A DNA stretch of 13,711 bases. Origin: DATAPE01 sp036265345. Lineage in GTDB: Bacteria; Actinomycetota; CADDZG01; WHSQ01. This document shows, piece by piece, positions 6,299 through 13,711 of this stretch. A program made the translations under genes and the position numbers. The stretch spans positions 1-13,711 of the forward strand of contig DATAPE010000260.1 of assembly GCA_036265345.1 (NCBI GenBank). The letters run 5' to 3'. Position 1 is the first letter of the stretch. Every line of letters starts with the position of its first letter. The notes below the pieces were generated by a model. That model saw nothing but the letters and a program-made list of their open reading frames with translations. It was not told where the DNA came from and made no database searches.

Positions 6299-7759
6299 GT
6301 GACCCTTCTCAAAACGCGGCTGGCAAGCGCCGTCGCCATCGCGATGTTGACCACCGCTCTGCCGGTGGTTCTGGCGCAAACGGCAACAGCGGCCTCATGT
6401 TCGGGAGTGCAGGTAAACCCCGGAAGCAACAGCCTCCAGGCCGCCATCGACAGTCACGGCAACAACACCACCTTCTGCCTCGATACCGGCACCTACGACA
6501 TCTCGAGCACGATCAAGCCCAAGCCCGACGACGCCTTCATTGGAACCGGGGCGACGCGCGACGGCGCAACGATCAAGACCAGCAGTGCTCAGATCATCTT
6601 CGCCGCGGCCTCCAACAACGTCTTTCGGCGGGTGGCGATCACGGGCGCGGTCAATGCCTGCCCCGGGCACAATTGCGGCGCCACGGGCATGGGGATCAAC
6701 GGGGGTTCGAATCTCACGCTAGACGACGTGCACCTCTACAACAATGGGCGTGCGGGGATCGGCGGGTCCGGCAACGGACTTCTCGTCACGAACTCGGAAG
6801 TCGACCACAACGGAGCCCAGACCGGCGATGGTGTGTCTTCGGGTATCAAATCCGTCCACACCCTGACTGTTACGAATTCCTACGTTCACGACAACAAGAA
6901 CTCAGGGATCTGGTGCGACATCTCGTGTGGCTCCTACAACGTCACCGGCAACACCGTCACCCACCAAAGCGGCAGCGGAATCTTCATGGAGATCAGCCAG
7001 GGCCAAGCGGTACTCGCCAATAACCTGGTCAAGAACAACAACACCTCACGAGGCTGGGCGAGGGGTGGCATCCTGGTTACCAGCTCGATGAACGTGAAGA
7101 TCTACGGAAACCGACTGAGCGGAAACCACAGCTTCGGCATCGGAGCTCGTTCCGACCATCGAGCGGGGGGCTGCGGGACCCCGGACGCAAGTTGCGGCTA
7201 TGCACTGTCGAACATCTCGGTGCATAACAACAACCTGGGCGGCGACTCTCTGCGAGGGTGCACGCTGAACGGGGTGAAATGTACGACGGCCGGGTCGTCA
7301 ACGGATACGACTCAGAACACGGGGAAACTCAATATCACGCGCCTACGCGCACGCGGAAGCCGCCACGGGACGGGCCACTTCAGAATCGAAACCAAGCACC
7401 GGTTTGGATGCCGGAAACTAAAACTCGCGAAGCCAAATCGCCTGAAGCTGCTGTTCGACGATCGGCGCGATGGGGACGCGGATCTCGTGGGAAGGTTTTT
7501 CTGCACCAAGGGAAACGATTCTCGCAACCACTGGTTCATGCGTCTGCACGGTCCCTCGACGGGAAGTCACTATGAGGCGCTGCACGCGACCAGGCCCAAC
7601 CGGCACACTCTGAAGGTCACCGTCCCGCTCCAATTGAGGGAGTTCAAGGGCGCCCATATGGGCGTGTTCGCACGCAGTAAAGATGCCACAGCATCTGCCT
7701 GCATCCCCAAGGCTTGCCGAGATAGAGCTCCCCGCAAGGGCAGCCTGAAGGTTTATTGA
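6299..7759 (+). CDS. Secreted right-handed beta-helix protein with extra C-terminal domain
   Basis: The protein has 486 residues from the GTG at 6299 (488 from the ATG at 6293). A Sec signal peptide covers about residues 1-32 (LLKTRLASAVAIAML then TATAAS). Residues about 40-330 show the ladder of NN, N-G and hydrophobic repeats typical of pectate-lyase-like parallel beta-helices (for example TNSYVHDNKNSGIWC, TGNTVTHQSGSGI, YGNRLSGNHSFGIG). Such proteins bind or cut polysaccharides outside the cell. The catalytic residues of a defined lyase are not evident, so substrate and activity are open. Residues about 342-486 form a separate basic, probably beta-sandwich domain with four cysteines (near 371, 402, 468 and 473). 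I do not recognise that domain; it may be a binding or anchoring module. The gene is followed by about 220 bp without a gene. Confidence 0.85.
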   Translation: MTLLKTRLASAVAIAMLTTALPVVLAQTATAASCSGVQVNPGSNSLQAAIDSHGNNTTFCLDTGTYDISSTIKPKPDDAFIGTGATRDGATIKTSSAQIIFAAASNNVFRRVAITGAVNACPGHNCGATGMGINGGSNLTLDDVHLYNNGRAGIGGSGNGLLVTNSEVDHNGAQTGDGVSSGIKSVHTLTVTNSYVHDNKNSGIWCDISCGSYNVTGNTVTHQSGSGIFMEISQGQAVLANNLVKNNNTSRGWARGGILVTSSMNVKIYGNRLSGNHSFGIGARSDHRAGGCGTPDASCGYALSNISVHNNNLGGDSLRGCTLNGVKCTTAGSSTDTTQNTGKLNITRLRARGSRHGTGHFRIETKHRFGCRKLKLAKPNRLKLLFDDRRDGDADLVGRFFCTKGNDSRNHWFMRLHGPSTGSHYEALHATRPNRHTLKVTVPLQLREFKGAHMGVFARSKDATASACIPKACRDRAPRKGSLKVY

Positions 7760-7978
7760 CCGCGCTCGACCCACTTCCATGGGTTAACGCATGTGAAGGT
7801 TTCGCTACCTTTGTCCCGAATCGGCCCCCCCGAACCCATCCCGGGGCACGGCTCCCTCGAGAGCTAAACGGGTTTACCTGGTTCCCCGAAAATGGGAAGG
7901 TTTCGAGCGGCTCGCATTGTTGGTAACGGCGGAGTGGTGAAACCGGGACGGAGTGGACCAGACTTGAGGGGGGACGAG

Positions 7979-8944
7979 ATGGATTCGACGGCTGGCTTAA
8001 GGCGTTCGGGGCGCTCTCGCTTGTTCGGCAAGGCGGCCGTGGCTGTTCTACTCATCGGTCTCGTCGTGGCGCCGATCTCGGCGCTCGCCGGCTCGAGACC
8101 GAAGATCATCCCTCTGCCCACAGGGTGGCAGCCCGAGGGCATCGCGACCAGGCACGAGGGGAACACCTTCTACTCGGGATCTATCGCCGATGGGGCCATC
8201 TTCAGGGGCAATCTCAAGACTGGCGAGGGGAAGATCTTCATACCTGGCCAAAGCGGAAAGGTGGCAGCGGGGCTCAAGGTACGGCGAGGCATGCTCTTCG
8301 TCGCCGGCGGGCCAACGGGCCAGGCCTACGTCTTCGACGTCGACAGCGGAAGGGAGATCGCAACCCTCCAGCTGGCGACTCCCGGAACCTCCTTCATCAA
8401 CGATGTCGCCACCACCCGTCATGCGGCATGGTTCACGGACTCCTTCCAACAGCAGCTCTACAAGGTTCCGATCAAAGACCACCATCGGGTCGGCACGCCG
8501 CAGACGCTGCCCCTTTCAGGCGACATCACCTATGTGCCGGGGCAGTTCAACGCGAACGGCATCGACCTAACTGCCAAATGGCTGGTGATCGTGCAGAGCA
8601 TCACGGGCGAGCTGTTCAGAGTCAACCCGCACACCGGCAAGGCGGAGGTCATCGACCTCGGCGGCGAATCGGTTGTGAGCGGGGACGGCATCCTGCTCGA
8701 TGAGCACCACCGCCTATGGGTCGGACAGAACGCCCCCGCACAGGTAACCCTGATCCGCCTGTCGCACGAACTTAGGTCCGGCAGAGTGATCAGCCGCACG
8801 AGCGACAAGTCCTTCGACGTCCCGACTACGATCGCCGAATCGGATGGCTATCTCGCGGTGATAAACGCTCGCTTCGGAATCCCCAACCCCGATACGGCGG
8901 AGTACTGGATCACTCAGATCCGCCAGCCGCACGCACATAAGTGA
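7979..8944 (+). CDS. Secreted SMP-30/gluconolactonase-like beta-propeller protein
   Basis: The protein has 321 residues. An N-terminal basic stretch (LRRSGRSRLFGK) is followed by a hydrophobic core and SALA at about 34-37, giving a signal peptide. The mature part has repeated beta-propeller strands: GWQPEGIA, FYSGSIADGAIFR, GKVAAGLKV, LFVAGG, YVFDVDSG, INDVATT, AWFTDS, ANGID, GDGILLDEHHRLWVGQN. These match the SMP-30/gluconolaconase/LRE-like six-bladed propellers, some of which are labelled superoxide dismutase in databases without good support. The GIA, NDVA and NGID positions are where the family usually binds a metal. The ATG at 7979 is chosen for the GAGGGGGGACGAG just before it and because the signal peptide begins there; an earlier in-frame ATG at 7892 has neither. 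The stop overlaps the next start by 4 bp, so the two proteins are translationally coupled. Confidence 0.85.
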   Translation: MDSTAGLRRSGRSRLFGKAAVAVLLIGLVVAPISALAGSRPKIIPLPTGWQPEGIATRHEGNTFYSGSIADGAIFRGNLKTGEGKIFIPGQSGKVAAGLKVRRGMLFVAGGPTGQAYVFDVDSGREIATLQLATPGTSFINDVATTRHAAWFTDSFQQQLYKVPIKDHHRVGTPQTLPLSGDITYVPGQFNANGIDLTAKWLVIVQSITGELFRVNPHTGKAEVIDLGGESVVSGDGILLDEHHRLWVGQNAPAQVTLIRLSHELRSGRVISRTSDKSFDVPTTIAESDGYLAVINARFGIPNPDTAEYWITQIRQPHAHK

Positions 8945-9615
8945 CCACCCTCCCATCCGGCACTGTCACGTTCGTCTTCAGCGACATAGAGGCGTCGACG
9001 ACGCTGCTGAAGCAGCTTGGCGAGCGTTACGGTGACCTGATCGCAGAACACCGCCGCACAGTTCGCGACACCTTCGGCGCTCACAACGGCGGCGAGATCG
9101 ACACGCAGGGCGATGCGTTCTTCTTCGCATTCGCGCGCGCCCGCGACGCCGTCACAGCAGCCGTAGCAGTACAGCGAGCTCATGTGGACCAAGAATGGCC
9201 GGACGGCGTGAAGCCGAGGGTACGGATGGGCCTTCACACCGGCGAGCCCTCCCTCGGGGATGAGGGTTACCTCGGGCTCGACGTTGTCCGGGCCGCGCGG
9301 CTTTGCGGTGCGGCGAAAGGCGGTCAGATCCTGCTATCCGAGACGACGCGCGCGCTTGTGGGCTCCTCGCTGCCGGACCATGTGTCGGTTTTTCCGGTTG
9401 GCGAGCGCCAGCTCAAAGACATCGACGAGCCCGAGCGTGTCTACGAGCTCGCTATCGAAGGCATCGATCTGCCGGAAAGCGAATCTCCTGCGCCAACCAA
9501 GTCGGAGGAGGTCGATTTCGAGCGCCGGGCCGAAGAGATGACAAAGCGCATGACGGACCGGATCAACGAAAGTGTGTTGCGCTCGCTCGAAAACTCTCTG
9601 GGAAAGCTTGAGTAG
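8941..9615 (+). CDS. Stand-alone class III adenylate/guanylate cyclase domain protein
   Basis: The protein has 224 residues and starts at a GTG that overlaps the TGA of the propeller gene (GTGA). Residues about 8-172 are a class III cyclase domain. The first metal aspartate is in FSDIEAS (Asp15) and the second in TQGDAFFFAF (Asp58). GLHTGEP follows at 97-103, and the arginine helix LDVVRAARLC runs at 113-122 with Arg120. The position of the ATP-selecting lysine is Asp54, as in many actinobacterial members of this GEIDTQGDAFF type. Such proteins often continue into an ATPase and LuxR region; this one instead ends in a charged, probably coiled-coil tail (about 188-224). Whether it is active or only binds nucleotide is open. 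Coupling to a secreted propeller suggests joint expression; a shared pathway is inferred. Confidence 0.9.
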   Translation: MTTLPSGTVTFVFSDIEASTTLLKQLGERYGDLIAEHRRTVRDTFGAHNGGEIDTQGDAFFFAFARARDAVTAAVAVQRAHVDQEWPDGVKPRVRMGLHTGEPSLGDEGYLGLDVVRAARLCGAAKGGQILLSETTRALVGSSLPDHVSVFPVGERQLKDIDEPERVYELAIEGIDLPESESPAPTKSEEVDFERRAEEMTKRMTDRINESVLRSLENSLGKLE

Positions 9616-9691
9616 CGCGTCAGACGCCACCATGTGTTGATCTTCCGGACAACGTGTTTGTTACGGAGCGGAATAAGGGAGGACCAACAAG

Positions 9692-10375
9692 ATGAGGATC
9701 GCAGTGCTGGGCACGGGAATCGTCGGGCGAACACTCGCCGAGGGTCTTGCCGGCCAGGGCCATGAGGTAGTGATGGGCACACGCGATGTGTCCGAGACCC
9801 TCGCTCGCACCGAGCCCGACGCAATGGGGAACCCACCCTTCTCGCAATGGCAAACGGAGCACAGCGACATTCCCCTGATCACCTTCGCAGAAGCCGCGGT
9901 TCAAGCTGAGGTCGTGATAAACGCCACCGCCGGTATCGCCTCGCTCGCCGCTCTCGAAGCGGCTGGATCGGGTCTCGAAGACAAGGTCCTCATCGATGTC
10001 GCCAACCCGCTCGATTTCTCCAAGGGGTTCCCACCTACCTTGTCGGTTGCCAATACCGACAGCCTGGCGGAGCAGATCCAGCGGGCATTCCCGAGCAGCA
10101 AGGTCGTGAAGTCACTCAGCCACATGAACGCTCGCCTGATGATCGATCCCGGGCGCCTCCCCGAGGGGCACGAGGTGTTCCTCGCGGGCAACGACGACAG
10201 CGCGAAGGAAACTCTCCGCGGTTTGCTCAAGGAATTCGGTTGGCAGGACGAGCACATCATCGATCTTGGCAGTATCGAGGCTGCGCGTGGCATCGAGATG
10301 ATGCTGCCGCTATGGCTGTCCCTTCTGGGCAAGCTCTCGAGCGCCGATTTCAGTCTCAAACTGGTCACGACCTGA
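9692..10375 (+). CDS. F420-dependent NADP oxidoreductase-like NAD(P)-binding protein
   Basis: The protein has 227 residues with an N-terminal Rossmann fold. MRIAVLGTGIVGRTLAEGL carries GxGxxG (7-12), and GTR at 29-31 suits binding of the NADP 2'-phosphate. Next come a VVINATAG segment near 74-81 and VLIDVANPLDF near 98-108, with a helical C-terminal half (KETLRGLLKEFGW; RGIEMMLPLWLSLLGKL). The layout and length match F420H2:NADP oxidoreductase relatives (Fno/NPR-like, COG2085 type), which pass hydride between F420 and NADP. Some relatives act on other substrates, so F420 use is inferred. GGAGG lies about 9 bp before the ATG. It stands alone, 76 bp after the cyclase gene, and could be co-transcribed with it. 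The 180 bp that follow show no gene. Confidence 0.88.
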   Translation: MRIAVLGTGIVGRTLAEGLAGQGHEVVMGTRDVSETLARTEPDAMGNPPFSQWQTEHSDIPLITFAEAAVQAEVVINATAGIASLAALEAAGSGLEDKVLIDVANPLDFSKGFPPTLSVANTDSLAEQIQRAFPSSKVVKSLSHMNARLMIDPGRLPEGHEVFLAGNDDSAKETLRGLLKEFGWQDEHIIDLGSIEAARGIEMMLPLWLSLLGKLSSADFSLKLVTT

Positions 10376-10555
10376 TCTCGTAGAGCGCCGGCTCGACCCA
10401 CGGATCGCCGCTTGAGAGCTCGAGCAGTGAGGATCGGCTGGCTTTACCTCTGGGCGGTAGCCGTCGGTCCCGTCGCCGGCGGTGGATCCCCCCGGCTTCT
10501 CGCGGTGCCGGCTACCTCACGCGGGGCTCGTTACGCTACCCGGCCCTCATCCAGC

Positions 10556-10584
10556 TTGACAAGCATGATGTGAGAGATTACTTT
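10556..10584 (+). promoter_or_regulatory. Promoter of the repressor-exporter operon, leaderless
   Basis: TTGACA (10556-10561, full consensus) is followed after 17 bp by TACTTT (10579-10584), then 6 bp, then the ATG at 10591. The start of transcription would fall on or beside the ATG, so the mRNA is probably leaderless. The same -10 to ATG spacing is seen at the hydrolase-cyclase gene. Confidence 0.62.
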
Positions 10585-10602
10585 CGAAAGATGTCTCTCA
10601 CA
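10569..10602. promoter_or_regulatory. 34-bp operator-like dyad covering the -10 box and start codon
   Basis: TGTGAGAGA (10569-10577) pairs with TCTCTCACA (10594-10602). Between them CTTTCGAAAG (10581-10590) is itself a perfect palindrome with the same centre (10585.5). Twenty-eight of 34 bases are symmetric; only TTA and ATG between the arms break it. It covers the inferred -10 box, start site and first codons of the ArsR-type regulator, as expected for an autorepressor site. Confidence 0.68.
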
Positions 10603-11184
10603 AATCCCTTCGACGATTTCGAGGTCACCGACCCCCAGGCCATGCGAGCCCTTGCGCACCCGGTGAGGCTCGGCGCCCTCAGTTACCTGCAGCGTCACGG
10701 GCCCGCTACTGCGACCCAGCTGGCGGGGGTCGTAGGGGCATCGCCGTCTGTGACCAGCTGGCACCTTCGTCATCTGGCCGAGTTCGGCCTGGTGAAGGAC
10801 TGGGACGGAGGGACCGACGGCCGCGAGCGTTGGTGGCAGGCGGTCGCGAGGGGGTTTCGCTTCGAGCTTCCCGCCGGGCCCGAAGGCGCCGCGGCGTTCC
10901 GGCAACTGTCGGGCCAGCTCTTCGATACGGCCCTCATGCAGGCCCGGCGCTGGATCACCGAAGTCGAGCCCGATCTCGAACCCGACTGGCTTGCCCACTC
11001 CGGGGTGTCCAACACGAGGCTCGTGGTCACCAAGGAGGAGCTGGCTCAGATCGAGAAAGGGATCGACGAACTGCTCGCTCCCTTCGTCACGCGCGCGGAC
11101 GCCGAAACCGACCCCGAGGCCCGGAGCGTGAGGCTCTTACGTTTCTTTATGCCCGACGCCGATCTCGAGAGCGGCTCCGAGTGA
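10591..11184 (+). CDS. ArsR-type winged-helix transcriptional regulator
   Basis: The protein has 197 residues from the ATG at 10591. A winged helix-turn-helix covers about 14-85: RALAHPVRLGALSYLQRHG, ATATQLAGVVG, then the recognition helix SPSVTSWHLRHLAEFGLV, and a wing with DGRERWW. The ALAHPxR opening is typical of ArsR/HTH_20 regulators. The C-terminal part (about 90-197) is helical and without a cysteine metal site, so it more likely responds to an organic ligand. A GTG 21 bp upstream is in frame, but it lies before the inferred transcription start and inside the dyad, so I prefer the ATG. The stop overlaps the exporter start by 4 bp. By arrangement it is most likely the local repressor of the exporter and of itself. 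Confidence 0.9.
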   Translation: MSLTNPFDDFEVTDPQAMRALAHPVRLGALSYLQRHGPATATQLAGVVGASPSVTSWHLRHLAEFGLVKDWDGGTDGRERWWQAVARGFRFELPAGPEGAAAFRQLSGQLFDTALMQARRWITEVEPDLEPDWLAHSGVSNTRLVVTKEELAQIEKGIDELLAPFVTRADAETDPEARSVRLLRFFMPDADLESGSE

Positions 11185-12467
11185 CAGCCGCAACCTCGCC
11201 ACCATCGCTCTGGCGCGACTCCCGGTTCCGCTCCTATTGGGCCGGGCAGACGATCTCTCAATTCGGGGATCGCGTCACCGAGCTAGCTCTGCCGTTGATC
11301 GCGGTGGTGATCCTGAAGGCCTCTCCGGCTCAGGTGGGGCTGCTCACCGCTGCCGTGTGGCTCCCTTACCTCGCCTCGCTCCTGGTCGGAAGCTGGGTGG
11401 ATCACCAGCGCCAGAAGCGCCGCCTTCTGGTCATCGCAGATCTTGCTCGTGCAGCCGTGCTGCTGAGCCTTCCCATCGCTTACGCGTTAGGGGTCGTGAC
11501 ATCGTTCCAACTCTTCGCCGTGGCGTTGCTGACGGGGTTGGGCGAGGTCTTCTTCAACACCTCCTATCCCACCGTCTTCGTCAATCTCGTTCCGCGCGAG
11601 GCATACATCGATGCAAACAGCAAGTTCAGCACCACCCGCTCGGTTTCGTTCATTGCCGGTCCCGCCGTGGGTGGGCTACTCATCCAGATCCTCACGGCGC
11701 CGGTGGCAGTCATCGTGGATGCGGTTTCGTTTCTTGCATCAGCCTTCCTGGTTGGGAGGATCCCAATGACGGAAAGAGAGCTCGACGTCGACGAGTCGGT
11801 TCCGTTGTGGCGCCGCGCCATCGAGGGCATGAGATTCCTCGTCCACCATCGCTACCTTCGAGTGACGCTGGCGTGTGCCACGACGGTGAACTTCTTCAGC
11901 TTCGTGGGCTCGGCCCTGTTGGTCCTGTTCGCCAGTCGCACGTTGGGGCTTTCGGCCGGTCTGATCGGATCGGCCTTCGGGATCGGTGCAACGGGAGGGC
12001 TTGTCGGCGCATTAGCCGCGCCAAGATTGGCACGGCGCTTCGGCATGGGAACGATCATCATCGCCGGCGCCATCATCTTTCCCGCCGCGCTCGCGGTACC
12101 GGTGTTGGCCGCGGGAACGACGTTAGCCAAGATGATCGTGTTGGCACTCGCGGAGTTCCTCAGCGGGGTGGGCGTGATGCTGTTCGATGTGAATCTCAAC
12201 TCGCTCCAGACCAGCGTGACACCGGACGGTATGCGCAGCCGGGTTGCGGGGGCCTTCAGCACGATCAACTATGGCGTTCGACCCTTCGGTGCCGTGGTCG
12301 GCGGCCTCCTGGGGAGCACGATCGGGCTTCGCCCCACGCTGATCGTCGCAGCCATCGGTGGCGCGTTGAGCTGTCTGTGGTTGCTGCCGTCACCCATCCG
12401 GCAGGTCAGTGCCCTAGCGGACCTCGATGCCATCGACCCGTACACCGGTTTACAAACGGCGAGCTAG
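11181..12467 (+). CDS. MFS exporter (EntS/MefA-like)
   Basis: The protein has 428 residues with about 12 predicted membrane segments, the usual length for the family. The N-terminus (SLWRDSRFRSYWAGQTISQFGD, 9-30) and the cytoplasmic loop after helix 2 (GSWVDHQRQKRR, 70-81, a variant of the MFS G-x-x-x-D-R-x-x-R-R motif A) are typical of drug or siderophore exporters of the MefA/EntS type. A further segment GEVFFNTSYPTVFVNLVPRE matches the helix 4-5 region of that group. The GTG start overlaps the regulator stop (GTGA), so translation is coupled. The substrate is not shown by sequence; a toxic compound sensed by the regulator is inferred. Its TAG stop lies in a CTAG shared with the convergent gene, so no separate terminator space exists. 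Confidence 0.92.
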   Translation: MTAATSPPSLWRDSRFRSYWAGQTISQFGDRVTELALPLIAVVILKASPAQVGLLTAAVWLPYLASLLVGSWVDHQRQKRRLLVIADLARAAVLLSLPIAYALGVVTSFQLFAVALLTGLGEVFFNTSYPTVFVNLVPREAYIDANSKFSTTRSVSFIAGPAVGGLLIQILTAPVAVIVDAVSFLASAFLVGRIPMTERELDVDESVPLWRRAIEGMRFLVHHRYLRVTLACATTVNFFSFVGSALLVLFASRTLGLSAGLIGSAFGIGATGGLVGALAAPRLARRFGMGTIIIAGAIIFPAALAVPVLAAGTTLAKMIVLALAEFLSGVGVMLFDVNLNSLQTSVTPDGMRSRVAGAFSTINYGVRPFGAVVGGLLGSTIGLRPTLIVAAIGGALSCLWLLPSPIRQVSALADLDAIDPYTGLQTAS

Positions 12468-13711
12468 ATCGACTGACGGTAGCCGAAGAACTCATGATCC
12501 TGGTTGTAACCGCCAAAGCCGCTTCCGATCTCCGAGTAGTGAGCGACGAAGTCGATGCCTCTGATCCACTTCACCTGCTTGAAACCTAGCTCGATCTCGT
12601 TGCGCAGCCGGAGTGGGGCACCATGACCGAAGGACAACGGTTCACCGTTCATGTCGTAGGCAAGCATCGTTAGCTGGTTGCCCATGTGCTCGATCGGATG
12701 CGCGTCGTAGTAGACACCCTCATCCGCTCCTTCGCCGAAGGAATAGAAGACGACCCATCTGGCTTCGGGGTGCGGAGAAACCAGGTCCATGATGGTTCGC
12801 ATCGAGACGCCTCCCCATTTGGCAATGCCGGACCAGCCCTGGATGCAGAAATGTTGAGTGATCTGTTCGTGATACGGCAGCGCTCGCAGCTCACTCATAT
12901 CGAGGTCGATTGGGCTATCGACCAAACCGTGGACGTGCAAACGGTAGCCCGCGAAGTGACTATCGAATAGCGCTTTGTACTCGTCGGACTCAGGGTATTT
13001 TCCGTTGTGCCAGAAGTAAGGCGAGATGTCCTTCTCGCTGTACTGGCCCGGCTTGGGGTCCACATGCTCGAACAGATGCTGAAGCGGGCCGATGATGGAC
13101 TGGCCCGCTCGCTGCACCACCCTTGGGTGCTTGATCGTGAACGGTGTGGCGGCAACCCATCCGACGATCACGATCCCCATCGATAGGGCAAACAGCCAGA
13201 AGCCGATCCAACTGTGGTCCGTTCGCCCCGCATAGATGTGATTGAGGTTCACCAGCAACCCGGTCGTGAACACAAGGGTCACGTGGATCACAGTGAACGT
13301 GAGAAACCACACCAGCACGAAGAAGTGGAGCGAGCGCGCCGTCTGGATGCTGAGCAGCTTGCTGATCCGGCGAAAGCGCGTTGAAAGGGCCGGCGACATG
13401 CCGAGTCCGGTGAGCAGCGCAAGCGGGGCAGCCACGAACACGGTGATGAAGTAGGCGATCAGTTGCAGACCGTTATAGGCCGCCCAGCCATGTTCCGTCG
13501 GCCACCGCAGTGAGAAGTACTGGATCGATACCGACAACGCGTTCGGAAACACTGCCCACGTCGTTGGGACCAACCGATGCCACCGCCCCGAAGTAAACAA
13601 CAGGACATAGAACAGTGCGCCGTTCAGCAACCAAAAGGCGGCGACCCCAAGGTGCCACCATCGGGCCAGACCGATCGAGTGCCTAAGCCCCGGAAGACCG
13701 ATCTGGCCGGG
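12464..13711 (-). CDS. Cytochrome b561-type membrane domain fused to molybdopterin oxidoreductase (5' end outside window)
   Basis: The frame is open to the right edge and shows 415 residues without the N-terminus. Visible residues about 18-190 hold four hydrophobic segments with histidines placed as heme ligands: RWWHLGVAAFW (His20), TARSLHFF (His129) and FTVIHVTL (His143). This resembles cytochrome b561 or b-type hydrogenase subunits. Residues about 250-415 are a sulfite-oxidase-type molybdopterin domain: LHVHGLV, LPYHEQITQHFCIQGWSG with the likely molybdenum ligand Cys289, WGGVSM, and GAPLRLRNEIELGFKQVKW. The linker has SEKDISPYFWHNG, a stretch I recall from this b561-Moco fusion type. It should pass electrons between a membrane heme pool and a Moco substrate site; the substrate is unknown. 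It converges on the MFS gene, the two stop codons sharing one CTAG. Confidence 0.9.
   Translation of the reverse strand, partial: PGQIGLPGLRHSIGLARWWHLGVAAFWLLNGALFYVLLFTSGRWHRLVPTTWAVFPNALSVSIQYFSLRWPTEHGWAAYNGLQLIAYFITVFVAAPLALLTGLGMSPALSTRFRRISKLLSIQTARSLHFFVLVWFLTFTVIHVTLVFTTGLLVNLNHIYAGRTDHSWIGFWLFALSMGIVIVGWVAATPFTIKHPRVVQRAGQSIIGPLQHLFEHVDPKPGQYSEKDISPYFWHNGKYPESDEYKALFDSHFAGYRLHVHGLVDSPIDLDMSELRALPYHEQITQHFCIQGWSGIAKWGGVSMRTIMDLVSPHPEARWVVFYSFGEGADEGVYYDAHPIEHMGNQLTMLAYDMNGEPLSFGHGAPLRLRNEIELGFKQVKWIRGIDFVAHYSEIGSGFGGYNQDHEFFGYRQSI

Noticed and set aside
10570..10590. GTG at 10570 as start of the ArsR-type regulator
   Set aside because: It has no ribosome site, lies before the inferred transcription start and inside the dyad; the ATG at 10591 fits better.
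11237..12589. Long plus-strand frame of 450 codons overlapping the exporter
   Set aside because: Out-of-frame reading of the MFS gene with an Arg/Gly/His-rich product and no membrane segments.

Overview
The window is GC-rich chromosomal DNA of actinobacterial character. It has GTG and TTG starts, stop/start overlaps of the GTGA type, an alpha/beta-hydrolase fused to a class III cyclase, an F420-dependent NADP reductase relative, and promoters that appear to give leaderless mRNAs. These point to Actinomycetota, perhaps a deep-branching soil or water lineage; I cannot name a genus. No rRNA, tRNA or CRISPR array is visible.

Layout. Positions 1-480 hold the end of an IS481-like transposase that enters from the left edge, followed by three same-direction copies of an insertion-sequence-end-like motif. 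Positions 555-2085 (minus) hold the hydrolase-cyclase fusion and a small downstream ORF. Positions 2086-3200 are a mobile-element graveyard: no intact gene, one transposase C-terminal remnant, a 15-bp direct repeat and two strong hairpins. Positions 3208-4272 (minus) encode a secreted HExxE-motif protein with its own promoter. Positions 4493-4777 (plus) are a small hypothetical gene behind a perfect 14-bp palindrome. Positions 5124-6032 (minus) encode a tandem GNAT acetyltransferase, divergent from a secreted beta-helix protein (6299-7759, plus).

From 7979 onward the plus strand carries a secreted SMP-30-like propeller translationally coupled to a stand-alone class III cyclase domain (7979-9615), and an F420/NADP reductase-like dehydrogenase (9692-10375). 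It then carries an ArsR-type repressor coupled to an MFS exporter (10591-12467). A b561-type membrane/molybdopterin oxidoreductase, cut by the right edge, converges on the exporter; the two genes share one CTAG as both stop codons.

How the genes work together. The best supported unit is the repressor-exporter pair. A 34-bp interrupted dyad covers the inferred -10 box and the ATG of the repressor gene, so the pair is probably autoregulated. The propeller-cyclase pair and the hydrolase-cyclase fusion are two candidate sensor/cyclic-nucleotide modules. The cyclase fusion has lost two of three hydrolase triad residues, which suggests a binding rather than catalytic N-terminal domain. I did not find a clearly new multi-gene defence or mobile system. 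The most testable signals are the operator-over-start dyad, the degenerate hydrolase-cyclase and the coupled propeller-cyclase pair.
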